The notes under the pieces are model-generated. The model was not told the DNA's origin and searched no databases. It saw only the letters and a program-made list of their open reading frames with translations. Shown piece after piece: positions 31,949 through 39,884 of a stretch of 64,000 nucleotides of DNA (position 1 is its first letter; each line of letters starts with the position of its first letter). The translations under genes and the position numbers were made by a program. Origin of the DNA: CAVQXR01 sp963717955 (GTDB lineage: Bacteria; Actinomycetota; Thermoleophilia; Gaiellales; Gaiellaceae); the NCBI GenBank assembly GCA_963717955.1, contig CAVQXR010000001.1:124001-188000 (forward strand). The letters run 5' to 3'.

Positions 31949-33166
31949 TCAGGGCGAGATTTCCTCGACACGCGCTCCCAGCTCTCCGACGGCGACCCGG
32001 ATCTCGAGTCGGTCGCCGGGAGCGGCTGCCGCGGCCTGGCGGAGGATTCTCCCTTCGTGGGTGACGATCGCGTAGCCGCGCTCGAGGGTCGCACCCGGGG
32101 AGAGCGCCCGGAGCCGGCCGGCAAGGCCGTCGAGCTGAGCGCGCTGCCGCTCGAGCAGCGTCACCGGTGCGCGGGAGAGCCGGCCTCCGGCCGAGTTGAC
32201 GGCGGAACGGCCTCGTTCCAGCAGCACCGTCGGCGCCCGCAGGAGCCTGAGCCGGTCGCGCTCGAGGGCCGCGCTCTGGCGAGCCACGGTTCGCAGGACG
32301 CCGCCTCGGAGGTGTGCTCGCAGAACGTCCAGACGCTCCTTCAGCTCGTGCCAGTCCGGAACGACGAGCCGGCCGGCGGCGGTCGGCGTCGAAGCGCGTA
32401 CGTCCGCGGCGAGATCGCAGAGCGGCGTGTCCTGCTCGTGCCCGATCGCGGACACGAGCGGCACGCGGCACGCGGCTACGGCCCTCACGAGCCGCTCGTC
32501 GCTGAACGGCAGGAGGTCCTGGAGGCTCCCACCACCCCTCGCGAGGATGACCACATCGGCGCCGGCAGCGCAGACCGCTTCGATCGCGGCGACGATCTCC
32601 GCCGGCGCGCGGGGTCCCTGCACCGCCGCCGGGGCGACCAGGATTCGGGCCGGGGGAAAGCGCTGGGTGATCGCCGCGATCACGTCCTGCCTGGCTGCGG
32701 CGTCGCTGCCGGTGATGAGACCGATCCGCGCCGGGATCGCGGGCAGGGCCCGCTTCCGTTCCGGCGCGAAGAGCCCCTCGGCTGCGAGCCGACGGCGAAG
32801 CTGCTCGAGACGGGCGAGGAGCGCGCCCTCGCCGAACGGCTCGATGCTGAGAGCCCGGAGCCGCAGCTCGCCGCGCGCGATCCACACCTCGGGTCGTGCG
32901 AAGACGTGTACGCGCGCGCCGTTCGCAGCTTCGAAGGGGAGCGCGTCGAAGCCCGATCGCGGCATGATCGTCGCGATCGTCGCGCCGCCCTCCGGGTCGC
33001 GAAGGGTGAAGAACACCGTGGCCCAGCTCGGCTGGCGGCGCAGCTCCGTGATCTCACCCTCCACCCAGAGCGAGGGCAGGCGGGCCACCCAGGATGCGAG
33101 GCCCTCGTTGAAGGCCCCCACCGTGTAGACCTTCCGGTCGCCGTACTGCACCGCCTCGGGGCTCAC
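31949..33166 (-). CDS. xseA: Exodeoxyribonuclease VII large subunit
   Basis: A 405-residue XseA. An N-terminal OB-fold (LWVEGEITELRRQPSWATVFF) precedes the catalytic domain with IGLITGSDAAARQDVIAAI, RGGGSLQDLLPFSDERLV and SAIGHEQDTPLCDLAADVRA. A long helical arm then ends with LERGYAIVTHEGRILR. It is the nuclease subunit of exonuclease VII with xseB downstream. GTG 33166 has TAGGCT (33174-33179) 7 bases upstream. Confidence 0.92.
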   Translation of the reverse strand: MSPEAVQYGDRKVYTVGAFNEGLASWVARLPSLWVEGEITELRRQPSWATVFFTLRDPEGGATIATIMPRSGFDALPFEAANGARVHVFARPEVWIARGELRLRALSIEPFGEGALLARLEQLRRRLAAEGLFAPERKRALPAIPARIGLITGSDAAARQDVIAAITQRFPPARILVAPAAVQGPRAPAEIVAAIEAVCAAGADVVILARGGGSLQDLLPFSDERLVRAVAACRVPLVSAIGHEQDTPLCDLAADVRASTPTAAGRLVVPDWHELKERLDVLRAHLRGGVLRTVARQSAALERDRLRLLRAPTVLLERGRSAVNSAGGRLSRAPVTLLERQRAQLDGLAGRLRALSPGATLERGYAIVTHEGRILRQAAAAAPGDRLEIRVAVGELGARVEEISP

Positions 33167-33355
33167 GCGAGTGAGCCTAGCCTCTCGACGGTCGATTCCG
33201 CGATCGGCCAAAGGGTCGCGCGGGACGGACGATGACTTCGAGCGGCCCGGGGCTCGCTGCCGGATCGACTGAGGCGCTGCTGCGGAAGGGAGCATGCGGA
33301 CGCGACCGGGACGACGTGCGGCGACGCGTTCCGCCGCGGAGCTCAGACACCGTTC

Positions 33356-33565
33356 TCAGAGCAGGATCCGCGCCGCGGTGGCGGGCGCGCATCCGCGGGC
33401 GACGAGCTCGACGGCGTGGTGGAGGTCGGCGCCGCTGCCTGCGACCTCCTCCGCGAGCTCGAGCGGATAGCCGGCCTCCATGAGCACGTGGAGCCGCCAG
33501 AACTGCACCTTCGCGAGCTCGCCGCGCTCGTCCTGCTCCGGGTCGAGGGTCTGGGTGTCCTCCAT
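33356..33565 (-). CDS. Small conserved-looking helical protein of unknown function
   Basis: A 69-residue acidic protein (WRLHVLMEAGYPLELAEEVA, then DLHHAVELVARGCAPATAARILL). The pattern of an LxxAGY turn and a C-terminal VELVxRGCxPxxAxRIL resembles short proteins I associate with actinobacterial genomes, but I know no function. The start ATG 33565 is preceded by a GGGGAACGG stretch that may serve as a ribosome-binding site. The intergenic regions on each side (33167-33355 and 33566-33673) show nothing else recognisable. Confidence 0.55.
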   Translation of the reverse strand: MEDTQTLDPEQDERGELAKVQFWRLHVLMEAGYPLELAEEVAGSGADLHHAVELVARGCAPATAARILL

Positions 33566-33673
33566 CCGTTCCCCGGGTTCGCTCCGGCCGCGGCGATCCC
33601 TTCTCGGAGTGTGGGGCGTGTCCCGGAACGGACCCTGTGGTCGCCCGCGCGCCCGGCGGCGGGCTGCGTGGAA

Positions 33674-35032
33674 TCAGCCCCGCGTGGGCGACCGATCGGT
33701 GCGTTGACCGGCGGCCCGAAGCGTTCGCTCGAGCTCGGCGAGCTTCGTCTCGAGCTCCACCTGGAGGTGGGCTTCGAACGCGGACAGCCGCTCGTTGGCC
33801 TGGGCCAGCGAGCTCTCGAGGCTCTCGCCGAGCGCGAGGATCCGCTCGTTTGAGATCTCGGTCTGGACCTCGGCCGTGCGCACGAGGTCGTCGATCTGTC
33901 GTTGGACCCGCGACGCGGAGGCCTGCGCAGCGTCGGCGATTCGGTTCACGACCTCGTTCTCGGCGGCCTTCATGAAGTGCTCGAGCGAGAGCTCGAGCTC
34001 TCTCGAGAGTCGTTCGCCGGTCCGGTCACGAGCCTCCCGAAGCTGGCGGTCGAATTGCCGCTCTGCATCCTCGCTGAGGCGGACGACCGACCGGTCGATC
34101 CCACGCGTGAGCTGATCGAGGAAGCGTCGTTCGATCTCGGCCGCCGAGGACGAGAACTGCAGCTTGAGCTCGCCCTCCTCCCGCTCGATCTGCTCCCGCA
34201 TCGCCCGCTCGCGCGTCCGCAACCGCTCCCCGACCTCGTGGAGCGCGCGGCGCCGCTCGACGGCATGGATCTCGATGTCGGCCTTCGCGGTCTCGAGCGA
34301 CTCGTCGACGATCCGGTCGACCTCGGTTCGCAGCCGACCGACGGTCGCTCCCTGATACTCCTCGAGGGCCGAGAGCTCCTGGGCGTGGTCCGCGAGACGT
34401 TGCTCGTGTTCCCTGAGGGCCTCGGCCTGGCGGCGGATCAGATCCTCGAGCCTGACCTTGAGCTGTTGCTGCGCCCGCTCGAGGTCGCCGGTCCACGCCG
34501 TGAGGCGTTGCTCCAGGCGCGTCTGTGCATCCGCGACCGAGTCCGAGAGGGCCGCCCTTGCCGCCTCGACCTGCTCCTCGAGGTCGTGGCGCCGCTGCTC
34601 ACGGAGGCGGCGCTCCTGCTCGTCGAGGAGATGGATCGTCTCGGCCCGCTCCCGCTCCAGCGTCCGCTCGAGCTCGCGGGCGCGGAGCCTGGCATGGGCA
34701 TCGACCGTTTCGTCGAGCACGGCGACGAGGTCAGCCTCCCGATCGTCCATGGCCTGCTGACGCCGCATCCCGGTTCCGAGCGCGAGGGCTCCGAGCTCGG
34801 CGAGCGCGGCGGCCGCGAAGCCGGCCGCGACGACGGCGAGCTCCTGCCATTCCCACCGGTCGATCGCCAGACCGACGACGAGGAGCACCGCGGTGACGAC
34901 CGCGAGCGCTGCGAGCTCCAGCGCCGCGATCCGGATGACGCGTAGGCAGACGCGCCTGCTGCTCACGAGCCAGTAGCTCAGCCCGACCCAGACGACGCCG
35001 ACGGCGAGGGCGATCTCGAGCGCCGCGGTCAT
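33674..35032 (-). CDS. Membrane-anchored long coiled-coil protein
   Basis: A 452-residue protein of unknown function. The N-terminus has three hydrophobic segments (about residues 5-23, 33-53 and 62-88). Roughly 350 residues of nearly unbroken heptad-rich Glu/Arg/Gln coiled coil then run to the C-terminus (ELERTLERERAETIHLLDEQ, RRQAEALREHEQRLADHAQE, AQANERLSAFEAHLQVELET). There is no visible HAMP, kinase, GGDEF or methyl-accepting signature. Architecture suggests a cytoplasmic rod anchored in the membrane, e.g. a scaffold or cytoskeletal organiser, but this is inference. ATG with TACCAT (35039-35044) 6 bases upstream, so its own transcript. Confidence 0.7.
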   Translation of the reverse strand: MTAALEIALAVGVVWVGLSYWLVSSRRVCLRVIRIAALELAALAVVTAVLLVVGLAIDRWEWQELAVVAAGFAAAALAELGALALGTGMRRQQAMDDREADLVAVLDETVDAHARLRARELERTLERERAETIHLLDEQERRLREQRRHDLEEQVEAARAALSDSVADAQTRLEQRLTAWTGDLERAQQQLKVRLEDLIRRQAEALREHEQRLADHAQELSALEEYQGATVGRLRTEVDRIVDESLETAKADIEIHAVERRRALHEVGERLRTRERAMREQIEREEGELKLQFSSSAAEIERRFLDQLTRGIDRSVVRLSEDAERQFDRQLREARDRTGERLSRELELSLEHFMKAAENEVVNRIADAAQASASRVQRQIDDLVRTAEVQTEISNERILALGESLESSLAQANERLSAFEAHLQVELETKLAELERTLRAAGQRTDRSPTRG

Positions 35033-35069
35033 GCCGGCATGGTACGCCTCACCCGGAGGGAAGCGGGGC

Positions 35070-36197
35070 TCAGGACACGCCGAGCGCCTTGAACCGGTCG
35101 AGCGACACGCGCGCGGTGCGGCCGGCGAGGACGTCGGCGGCCGTGCCGACCCCGGAGGCCGAGTACGTCATCACCGTCGCCGCGAACGCACCTCCCCGCC
35201 AGAAGACGATGCCGTTGTCGACCCGTGCCACCGCGATCCAGCCGGCCTTGTGCGCGTCGAGGGCCCCGGGCGGGAGAAAGCGGTCGAGCTTGCCGCGGTC
35301 GGCCACGTGGAGGAGCAGGAAGAGGAGGTAGCGGGCCTCGGCCGGAGTGAAGCCGCCGACGCGCGTCTGGAGCGGCCCGAGCCCGCCCACGGCCAGGTAG
35401 ACGGCGCGGACCAGCCTTGCCAGGTCCCATGCCGTCGAGTGCTTCGTGGCGCCGATGGCCGGCTGGCTCTCGATCTGGGTCGGGATCGGCCGGGCCCCCC
35501 GTTCGACGAGGTAGCCGCCGTACATGTCCGTGGCGACGAGGCCGATCCGTCGCAGCATCGCGTTGATCCGCGCGGAGCCTCCGCTCGTCGAACCGCCGAT
35601 GAGGATCTCGAGACGGTTCGCGGCCGCGTTGTCCGAATACAGGAGCATCGCCCGCATCGCGGCGTCGACGCTGCTCCCGCTCGTGGGTGGCCCGGCGATT
35701 GACCGGAGCGTCTCGACGGCGATCGCGAGCTTCAGCGCCGACGCTGCCGGGAACCGGGCCCGCGCGTTCCACGAGGCGCCGACACCGGAACGCAGGTTCT
35801 GAACGTAGATCCCCGCGGCCGACCCGTACCCGCGGACGAGCGTCCGGATGCGCCGGGCGAGCGTCCGGTCCTCGACCGAGCCGGTGAGGCGAGGGGCTGC
35901 GGCGCGCGGGAGTCCGAAGACGGGTCCGACCGCATGCGAGCGCTGGCGCCGCCCGGCTCGGTCGAGTGTCACCACGCGCAGGGTGGCGTCCCGCAGGGGC
36001 AGCTGCACGGCAAAGGTCGCCCGGCGCCCCGAGGCGATCACGCTGTCCCTCGGCTTGCCGTCGACGTACAGGATCGCGAACCGTGTCCCGGGCGGGAGGC
36101 GCGCGACAATCTGGCCGAACGACGCCTGATGGGGAGCGGGCTGAACGATCGCCGGCGGCGACTGGAGCGCCCTGTCGGGTACGTCGAGCGAGATCAC
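35070..36197 (-). CDS. Class A beta-lactamase-like serine hydrolase
   Basis: A 375-residue protein. The C-terminal ~265 residues have the penicillin-recognising fold: S153-A-L-K156 (PAASALKLAI), S188-D-N190 (LLYSDNAAANRLE) and a KAG triad (DAHKAGW) near 318 in place of KTG. The N-terminal ~110 residues form a separate beta-rich domain; no clear signal peptide is seen. Such proteins act as D,D-peptidases, esterases or beta-lactamases; the lack of the usual omega-loop E-x-x-x-N cannot be judged by eye. The GTG start overlaps the stop of the upstream membrane protein gene, so it is in the same operon as the MenG/UbiE methyltransferase. Confidence 0.78.
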   Translation of the reverse strand: MISLDVPDRALQSPPAIVQPAPHQASFGQIVARLPPGTRFAILYVDGKPRDSVIASGRRATFAVQLPLRDATLRVVTLDRAGRRQRSHAVGPVFGLPRAAAPRLTGSVEDRTLARRIRTLVRGYGSAAGIYVQNLRSGVGASWNARARFPAASALKLAIAVETLRSIAGPPTSGSSVDAAMRAMLLYSDNAAANRLEILIGGSTSGGSARINAMLRRIGLVATDMYGGYLVERGARPIPTQIESQPAIGATKHSTAWDLARLVRAVYLAVGGLGPLQTRVGGFTPAEARYLLFLLLHVADRGKLDRFLPPGALDAHKAGWIAVARVDNGIVFWRGGAFAATVMTYSASGVGTAADVLAGRTARVSLDRFKALGVS

Positions 36198-36928
36198 GCC
36201 ATGCGGATCATGACGAGTGCGAGCGCGAGCGCGCAGACGCCAACCGTCATCGCCCGCAACGCGGCCTCGGCAGGGTCGAGCAGCGTCCCGCGTCCGATCC
36301 CCTCCCGGCTGCCGTCGCGCAGCCGGAGCGTGCCCTCAACGCCCGTCACGTCGCGACGCACCCGCCGAACCGGGTTCGAGAGGCACCGCTGCGCATAGCT
36401 GAGCGCGACCGCGAATGCCGCGGCCGCGACCGCTTCCGGGCGGATCGTTCCCGCCGTCGCCAGGTATGCCGCGAGCACCGGGAAGCCACCCCATGCGATC
36501 GCGAACCACCAGTCGGTGTGGAAGCGGCCACCTACGAGCTCCAGGTTGTAGGCGACGACGAGGAACACGCCGACCGGGATGAAGGCAGCGAGCCACGGCT
36601 CGTAGAGCGCGGCGCCGGCGACGCCGATCCCGACCGCGCCGGCGATCGCGAGCCCCGCCGCCAGGGCGAGCACCCGCGACGGGATCGTCGTGCGGAGCGG
36701 CCGCCCCTCGAGCTCGTCGAGCGCGTGCGCACCGATCCCGACCGCGAGGAAGAACGCGAGCAGGGCCGCGCCGAGCCGCTCGACCGACGGCTCCGGGGCG
36801 AGCGACGCGCCGATCACCACGTAGCTCAGGTGCCACGCCGTGTACGGCGGATGGAGCAGGGTCACGTAGTCACGCCAGCTGCCGCGTGAGAGCGCGTAGA
36901 ACGCGGGGCGGGAGAGGTCAGTCGCCAC
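36194..36928 (-). CDS. Polytopic membrane protein, possibly UbiA-like
   Basis: A 244-residue protein with about seven or eight hydrophobic segments. A conserved-looking polar loop AHALDELEGRPLRTTIP (near residue 60) and a second one with a tryptophan pair FHTDWWFAIAWGGFP (near 140) could line an active site. The first loop has the position and flavour of a UbiA prenyltransferase Asp-rich motif but not its canonical N-D-x-x-D. It sits between a MenG/UbiE methyltransferase (11-base overlap upstream) and a serine hydrolase (overlap downstream), so a role in quinone or isoprenoid lipid metabolism is plausible. Confidence 0.55.
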   Translation of the reverse strand: MATDLSRPAFYALSRGSWRDYVTLLHPPYTAWHLSYVVIGASLAPEPSVERLGAALLAFFLAVGIGAHALDELEGRPLRTTIPSRVLALAAGLAIAGAVGIGVAGAALYEPWLAAFIPVGVFLVVAYNLELVGGRFHTDWWFAIAWGGFPVLAAYLATAGTIRPEAVAAAAFAVALSYAQRCLSNPVRRVRRDVTGVEGTLRLRDGSREGIGRGTLLDPAEAALRAMTVGVCALALALVMIRMA

Positions 36929-37643
36929 GACGGCCCCAGATGACGATTCCGCCGCCGAGGCTGAGCCGGCGCCACCGCACGTCCGCCACGCCTGCCGCAT
37001 GCCACAGCACGAGCTGCCGCTCGAGCGGAAGGCGAGCGTAGAAGTCGCGGATGCTCGGCCCGAGGAATGCCCCGACCTCGTGCCAGGCGGGCGAGATCAG
37101 CCGTCCGAGCGCCGGCAGGCCGACGTCGACGTAGGCGTCCCAGAGCGGCCTCGTGACGACGCCACGGGGTACCGCGAACTCGAGCGAGGCGATGGATCCG
37201 CCCGGGCGCACGACGCGCGCCAGCTCCGACAGCGTTGCGCCCGCATCGTCGACGTACCGCAGCAGGTAGGTCACGGTGACGGCCGCGAAGCTCGCGTCGG
37301 CGAAGGGCAGGTCCTCCGCCCGGCCCTCGCGGAGCTGCACGCGGCCGTCGAGGCCCGCACGAACGACGCGTCGGGCGGCCTCGTCGAGCATCTCGCGGCT
37401 CTGGTCGAGCCCGACGACCGAGCAGCCGTGCCGCCTCGCCAGCTCGATCGCGACCGCGCCGGTCCCGGTCGCGACGTCGAGGACCGTGTCCGACGGGCCG
37501 GCGGAGACCCTCGCGACGAGAAACCGGCGCCAGCGCGGATCCTGCCCGAACGACAGGGCCGACGCCCAGCGGTCGTAGGTCGGCCCGAGGGGGGCGAAGA
37601 GCGACCGCGCCCGCCGTGTCCGCTCAGTCTCGACGACCGGCAC
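36918..37643 (-). CDS. UbiE/MenG-type quinone methyltransferase
   Basis: A 241-residue class I SAM methyltransferase. It has APLGPTYDRWASALSFGQDPRWRR at the N-terminus (the UbiE YD-x-x-N/S-x-x-x-S-x-G region), motif I VLDVATGTGAVAIELA, EDLPFADASFAAVTVTYLLRYV (motif II) and LARVVRPGGSIASLEFAVPRG (motif III). These fit C-methylation of demethylmenaquinone in the membrane, the last menaquinone step, though small-molecule relatives exist. The GTG 37643 has AAGAAT 6 bases upstream, overlapping the -10 of the divergent gene. First gene of a three-gene overlapping operon. Confidence 0.82.
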   Translation of the reverse strand: MPVVETERTRRARSLFAPLGPTYDRWASALSFGQDPRWRRFLVARVSAGPSDTVLDVATGTGAVAIELARRHGCSVVGLDQSREMLDEAARRVVRAGLDGRVQLREGRAEDLPFADASFAAVTVTYLLRYVDDAGATLSELARVVRPGGSIASLEFAVPRGVVTRPLWDAYVDVGLPALGRLISPAWHEVGAFLGPSIRDFYARLPLERQLVLWHAAGVADVRWRRLSLGGGIVIWGRRGD

Positions 37644-37648
37644 AGGGG

Positions 37649-37655
37649 TATTCTT
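37649..37655. promoter_or_regulatory. Overlapping divergent -10 elements
   Basis: TATTCTT reads TATTCT on the plus strand, 7 bases before ATG 37662. On the minus strand the overlapping hexamer AAGAAT (37650-37655) ends 6 bases before GTG 37643. Only 18 bases separate the two start codons, so both transcripts must be leaderless or nearly so if transcribed from here. Confidence 0.5.
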
Positions 37656-37661
37656 GCGGGA

Positions 37662-38213
37662 ATGGCCCTCGAGGAGGAGCTGGGCGCAGCGGCGGGGGCC
37701 GCGCTCGCCTTCGCCGAGAACGGTGAGACGCTCGCCGGGATCGTCGCGGCGGAGCCCACGGCCGGGCTGCGGCTCTACCTGTGCGCGTATGCGCACGACG
37801 AGCGCATCACCTGGCTCGCGCTCGATCGGTCGGGCGTCCCGGTCGGCGACCGAACGCTCCTGCGGGACGCCGTCTCGATCATGGGGCTGTGCGAGCTCGC
37901 CGAGGAGAGCGCGGCCGGCGGCGATACCGCCGGTCTGCGCGCCCGCCTGACGGAGCTGCAGGACGTCGAGGAGGTGGAGGGGCTCGACGAGGTCGCTGCC
38001 GCGGCCGAGGCGCTCGAGCTCGCGCTGCGCCGGCCCCCGAGGGTGGCGAGCGTCGAGTATCTCGACGCGATCGGCTCGGCCGCGCACCGGCTCGAGCATG
38101 CGCTCGGAGAGGTCGGGGCGTCCCCCTTCGCCGCCGCGATGAAGGTCGGGGCGGGCGCCGTCGAAGGGCTCGCGCGCGACGTTGAGCGAGGGTACAAGAG
38201 GCCGCTCGGCTGA
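37662..38213 (+). CDS. Conserved-looking protein of unknown function
   Basis: A 183-residue, Ala/Glu/Leu-rich, soluble protein with no membrane segment. The N-terminal half looks alpha/beta (AGLRLYLCAYAHDERITWLALD), the C-terminal half helical with EYLDAIGSAAHRLEHALGEVG. The start ATG 37662 has TATTCT 7 bases upstream. It is followed after 22 bases by another small helical protein on the same strand, and the two may be co-transcribed. Confidence 0.6.
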   Translation: MALEEELGAAAGAALAFAENGETLAGIVAAEPTAGLRLYLCAYAHDERITWLALDRSGVPVGDRTLLRDAVSIMGLCELAEESAAGGDTAGLRARLTELQDVEEVEGLDEVAAAAEALELALRRPPRVASVEYLDAIGSAAHRLEHALGEVGASPFAAAMKVGAGAVEGLARDVERGYKRPLG

Positions 38214-38235
38214 GCCGGCGGCGGGAAGGAGGATC

Positions 38236-38529
38236 ATGGAGGGATTCGGGTTTCCTTTCGGAGGTGACCCCGAGGAGCTCATGCGGGGGCTGCGCGAGTT
38301 CGCGGAGCGCCAGACCGAGGCAATGCAGGACTCCCAGCGCGAGCAGTTCGCGACCCTGACGCTCAACACCGCGGTCGAGCTGACCGGCGCCGCGATACAG
38401 CGACTGACGGTGGGCGGGACGGTCGACGAACAGGCGCTCGCGCTCCGGGACGCGATGCGCGTCCTCTTCCCGGAGGCCGTGGCGCTCGTCTCGGCGGCCC
38501 GTCAGGGGTTCATGCGGGAGCGGCCGTAG
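38236..38529 (+). CDS. Small helical protein of unknown function
   Basis: A 97-residue soluble protein starting with a Gly/Phe/Pro-rich leader (MEGFGFPFGGDPEELM) and continuing as amphipathic helices (LREFAERQTEAMQDSQREQF). A clear Shine-Dalgarno GGAAGGAGG precedes the ATG, in contrast to the leaderless genes. The TAG stop ends at 38529 and the next gene, on the opposite strand, has its stop at exactly 38530-38532, so the two genes meet with no spacer. Confidence 0.55.
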   Translation: MEGFGFPFGGDPEELMRGLREFAERQTEAMQDSQREQFATLTLNTAVELTGAAIQRLTVGGTVDEQALALRDAMRVLFPEAVALVSAARQGFMRERP

Positions 38530-38802
38530 TCAACGACCCGCTGCGGCGAGCGCGATCGCCGCGATCGCCGCGACGCCGCCGCCCGCAATGGTCGCGGCCG
38601 CGATCGCCTGTCCGGTACCGGCCGGGACGCGGCGTCGACCGACGACGCCGCCCGCGATGAAGAGCCCACTGACGATCGCGCTCGAGAGCGGCGAGATCGT
38701 GTAGACGAAGAGCGAGGTGCTGACCGCGATCGCGAACGAGCCGGCCGCGAGCCCGATGCGGGCCGGCAGCGAGAGCGCGGCGCCTGCCCGCTCCTGACTC
38801 AT
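38530..38802 (-). CDS. Small membrane protein of unknown function
   Basis: A 90-residue protein with three hydrophobic segments (about residues 12-32, 35-50 and 63-88) separated by a short basic loop GRRRVPAGTG. No motif is recognised. The ATG has CAGGCT (a -10 variant) 6 bases upstream. It converges with the preceding gene without any intergenic space. Confidence 0.5.
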   Translation of the reverse strand: MSQERAGAALSLPARIGLAAGSFAIAVSTSLFVYTISPLSSAIVSGLFIAGGVVGRRRVPAGTGQAIAAATIAGGGVAAIAAIALAAAGR

Positions 38803-38836
38803 GCGACCAGCCTGGAACCGCGGGCCGGGGCAGCGA

Positions 38837-39577
38837 TCACGTGACCAGGCTGTAGCCGCCGTCGAGCACGATCGTCTGGCCGCGGATCATCGAGGCGTCG
38901 GGAGATGCGAGGAAGCACACGGCCCCGGCGATGTCGTCGGGCTCGACGAGCCGGCCCACCGGGGTGCGTTCGCGAAAATGCGCGAGCATCCGCTCCCGGT
39001 CGCGGAACGAGTCGAGCGCCTGCGTGTCGACGAGCCCGGCGGAGACCGCGTTCGCCCGGATCCCGAGAGGTGCCAGCTCGACCGCCAGGTACCGAACGAG
39101 CGCCTCGATCGCGGCCTTCGACACGCCGACGAGGACGTAGTCGTCGAGGACGCGGGTCGCGCCGAGGCTCGACAGGGCCACGATCGAGGAGCCTGGTTTC
39201 ATCGTCGGCGCGGCGAGCCGGGAGAGCGTGAACAGCGAGCGGGCGTTCGCGTTCATCGTCCAGTCCCAGTGCTTCTCCTCGAGGTCCAGCGTCCTGCGGA
39301 TGACCCCGGTGGCGGCGTTCGAGACGATCACGTCGAGCGGGCCGACCAGGCTGAGCATGTCCTCGAGGCGGTGCGGGTCGCCGACGTTCCCGCGCAGGAG
39401 CACCGGCCCGGCGCCGAGCTGCTCGAGCTCTGCGGCGGTCGCCTCCGCGGCACGGTCGTTTCGGAGGTAGCCGATCCCGACCCGGGATGCACCGAGCCGG
39501 GCGAACCGCAGGGCGATCGACTTCCCGATCCCCCGCGAGCCGCCGGTGACGAGCACGCTCTTGCCGGCGAACGTCAC
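38837..39577 (-). CDS. fabL: Enoyl-[acyl-carrier-protein] reductase, FabL type
   Basis: A 246-residue short-chain dehydrogenase. Cofactor loop TGGSRGIGKSIALRFA (11-26), NAATGV, and catalytic Tyr147 and Lys154 in DDYVLVGVSKAAIEAL. The long stretches EEKHWDWTMNANA, ALSSLGATRVLDDY and SMIRGQTIVLDGGYSL match the Bacillus FabL (enoyl-ACP reductase III) pattern I remember, rather than FabG or FabI. It would reduce trans-2-enoyl-ACP in the last step of fatty acid elongation. GTG start 7 bases downstream of the preceding small gene's stop on the same strand, so probably in operon with it. Confidence 0.82.
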   Translation of the reverse strand: MTFAGKSVLVTGGSRGIGKSIALRFARLGASRVGIGYLRNDRAAEATAAELEQLGAGPVLLRGNVGDPHRLEDMLSLVGPLDVIVSNAATGVIRRTLDLEEKHWDWTMNANARSLFTLSRLAAPTMKPGSSIVALSSLGATRVLDDYVLVGVSKAAIEALVRYLAVELAPLGIRANAVSAGLVDTQALDSFRDRERMLAHFRERTPVGRLVEPDDIAGAVCFLASPDASMIRGQTIVLDGGYSLVT

Positions 39578-39584
39578 CGCGCGA

Positions 39585-39860
39585 TCAGGTGGCGGCGCGC
39601 GGCGGGCGGTGACTCTTCACGGTCTCCCAGCCGATCCGCCGGGACGACTCGATCGGACCCTCGGCGGCGATCGAGGTCGAGCGCCCGAGCCGCTCGAGCA
39701 TCGCGATCTGCTCATCCGCACGGGTCCGGACCGGGTGACCCTCCGGGAGGTCGCGGACGAGGTCTCGCACGCGGGCGCGGATCTGGAACGCGAAGTGGGG
39801 CGTGGCAGCGCAGGTCAGCGCCGTCAGATCCTCGAGCGTCGGCTCGCGCTCCTCCGCCAT
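39585..39860 (-). CDS. Small soluble protein of unknown function
   Basis: A 91-residue protein: MAEEREPTLEDLTALTCAAT, followed by a helical middle (HFAFQIRARVRDLVRDLPEG) and a basic tail. No domain recognised. ATG 39860 has TACTGT 8 bases upstream (39869-39874). It lies directly before fabL on the same strand and may share its transcript. Confidence 0.55.
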   Translation of the reverse strand: MAEEREPTLEDLTALTCAATPHFAFQIRARVRDLVRDLPEGHPVRTRADEQIAMLERLGRSTSIAAEGPIESSRRIGWETVKSHRPPRAAT

Positions 39861-39884
39861 CGGGCCGAACAGTACCACCCGGAT

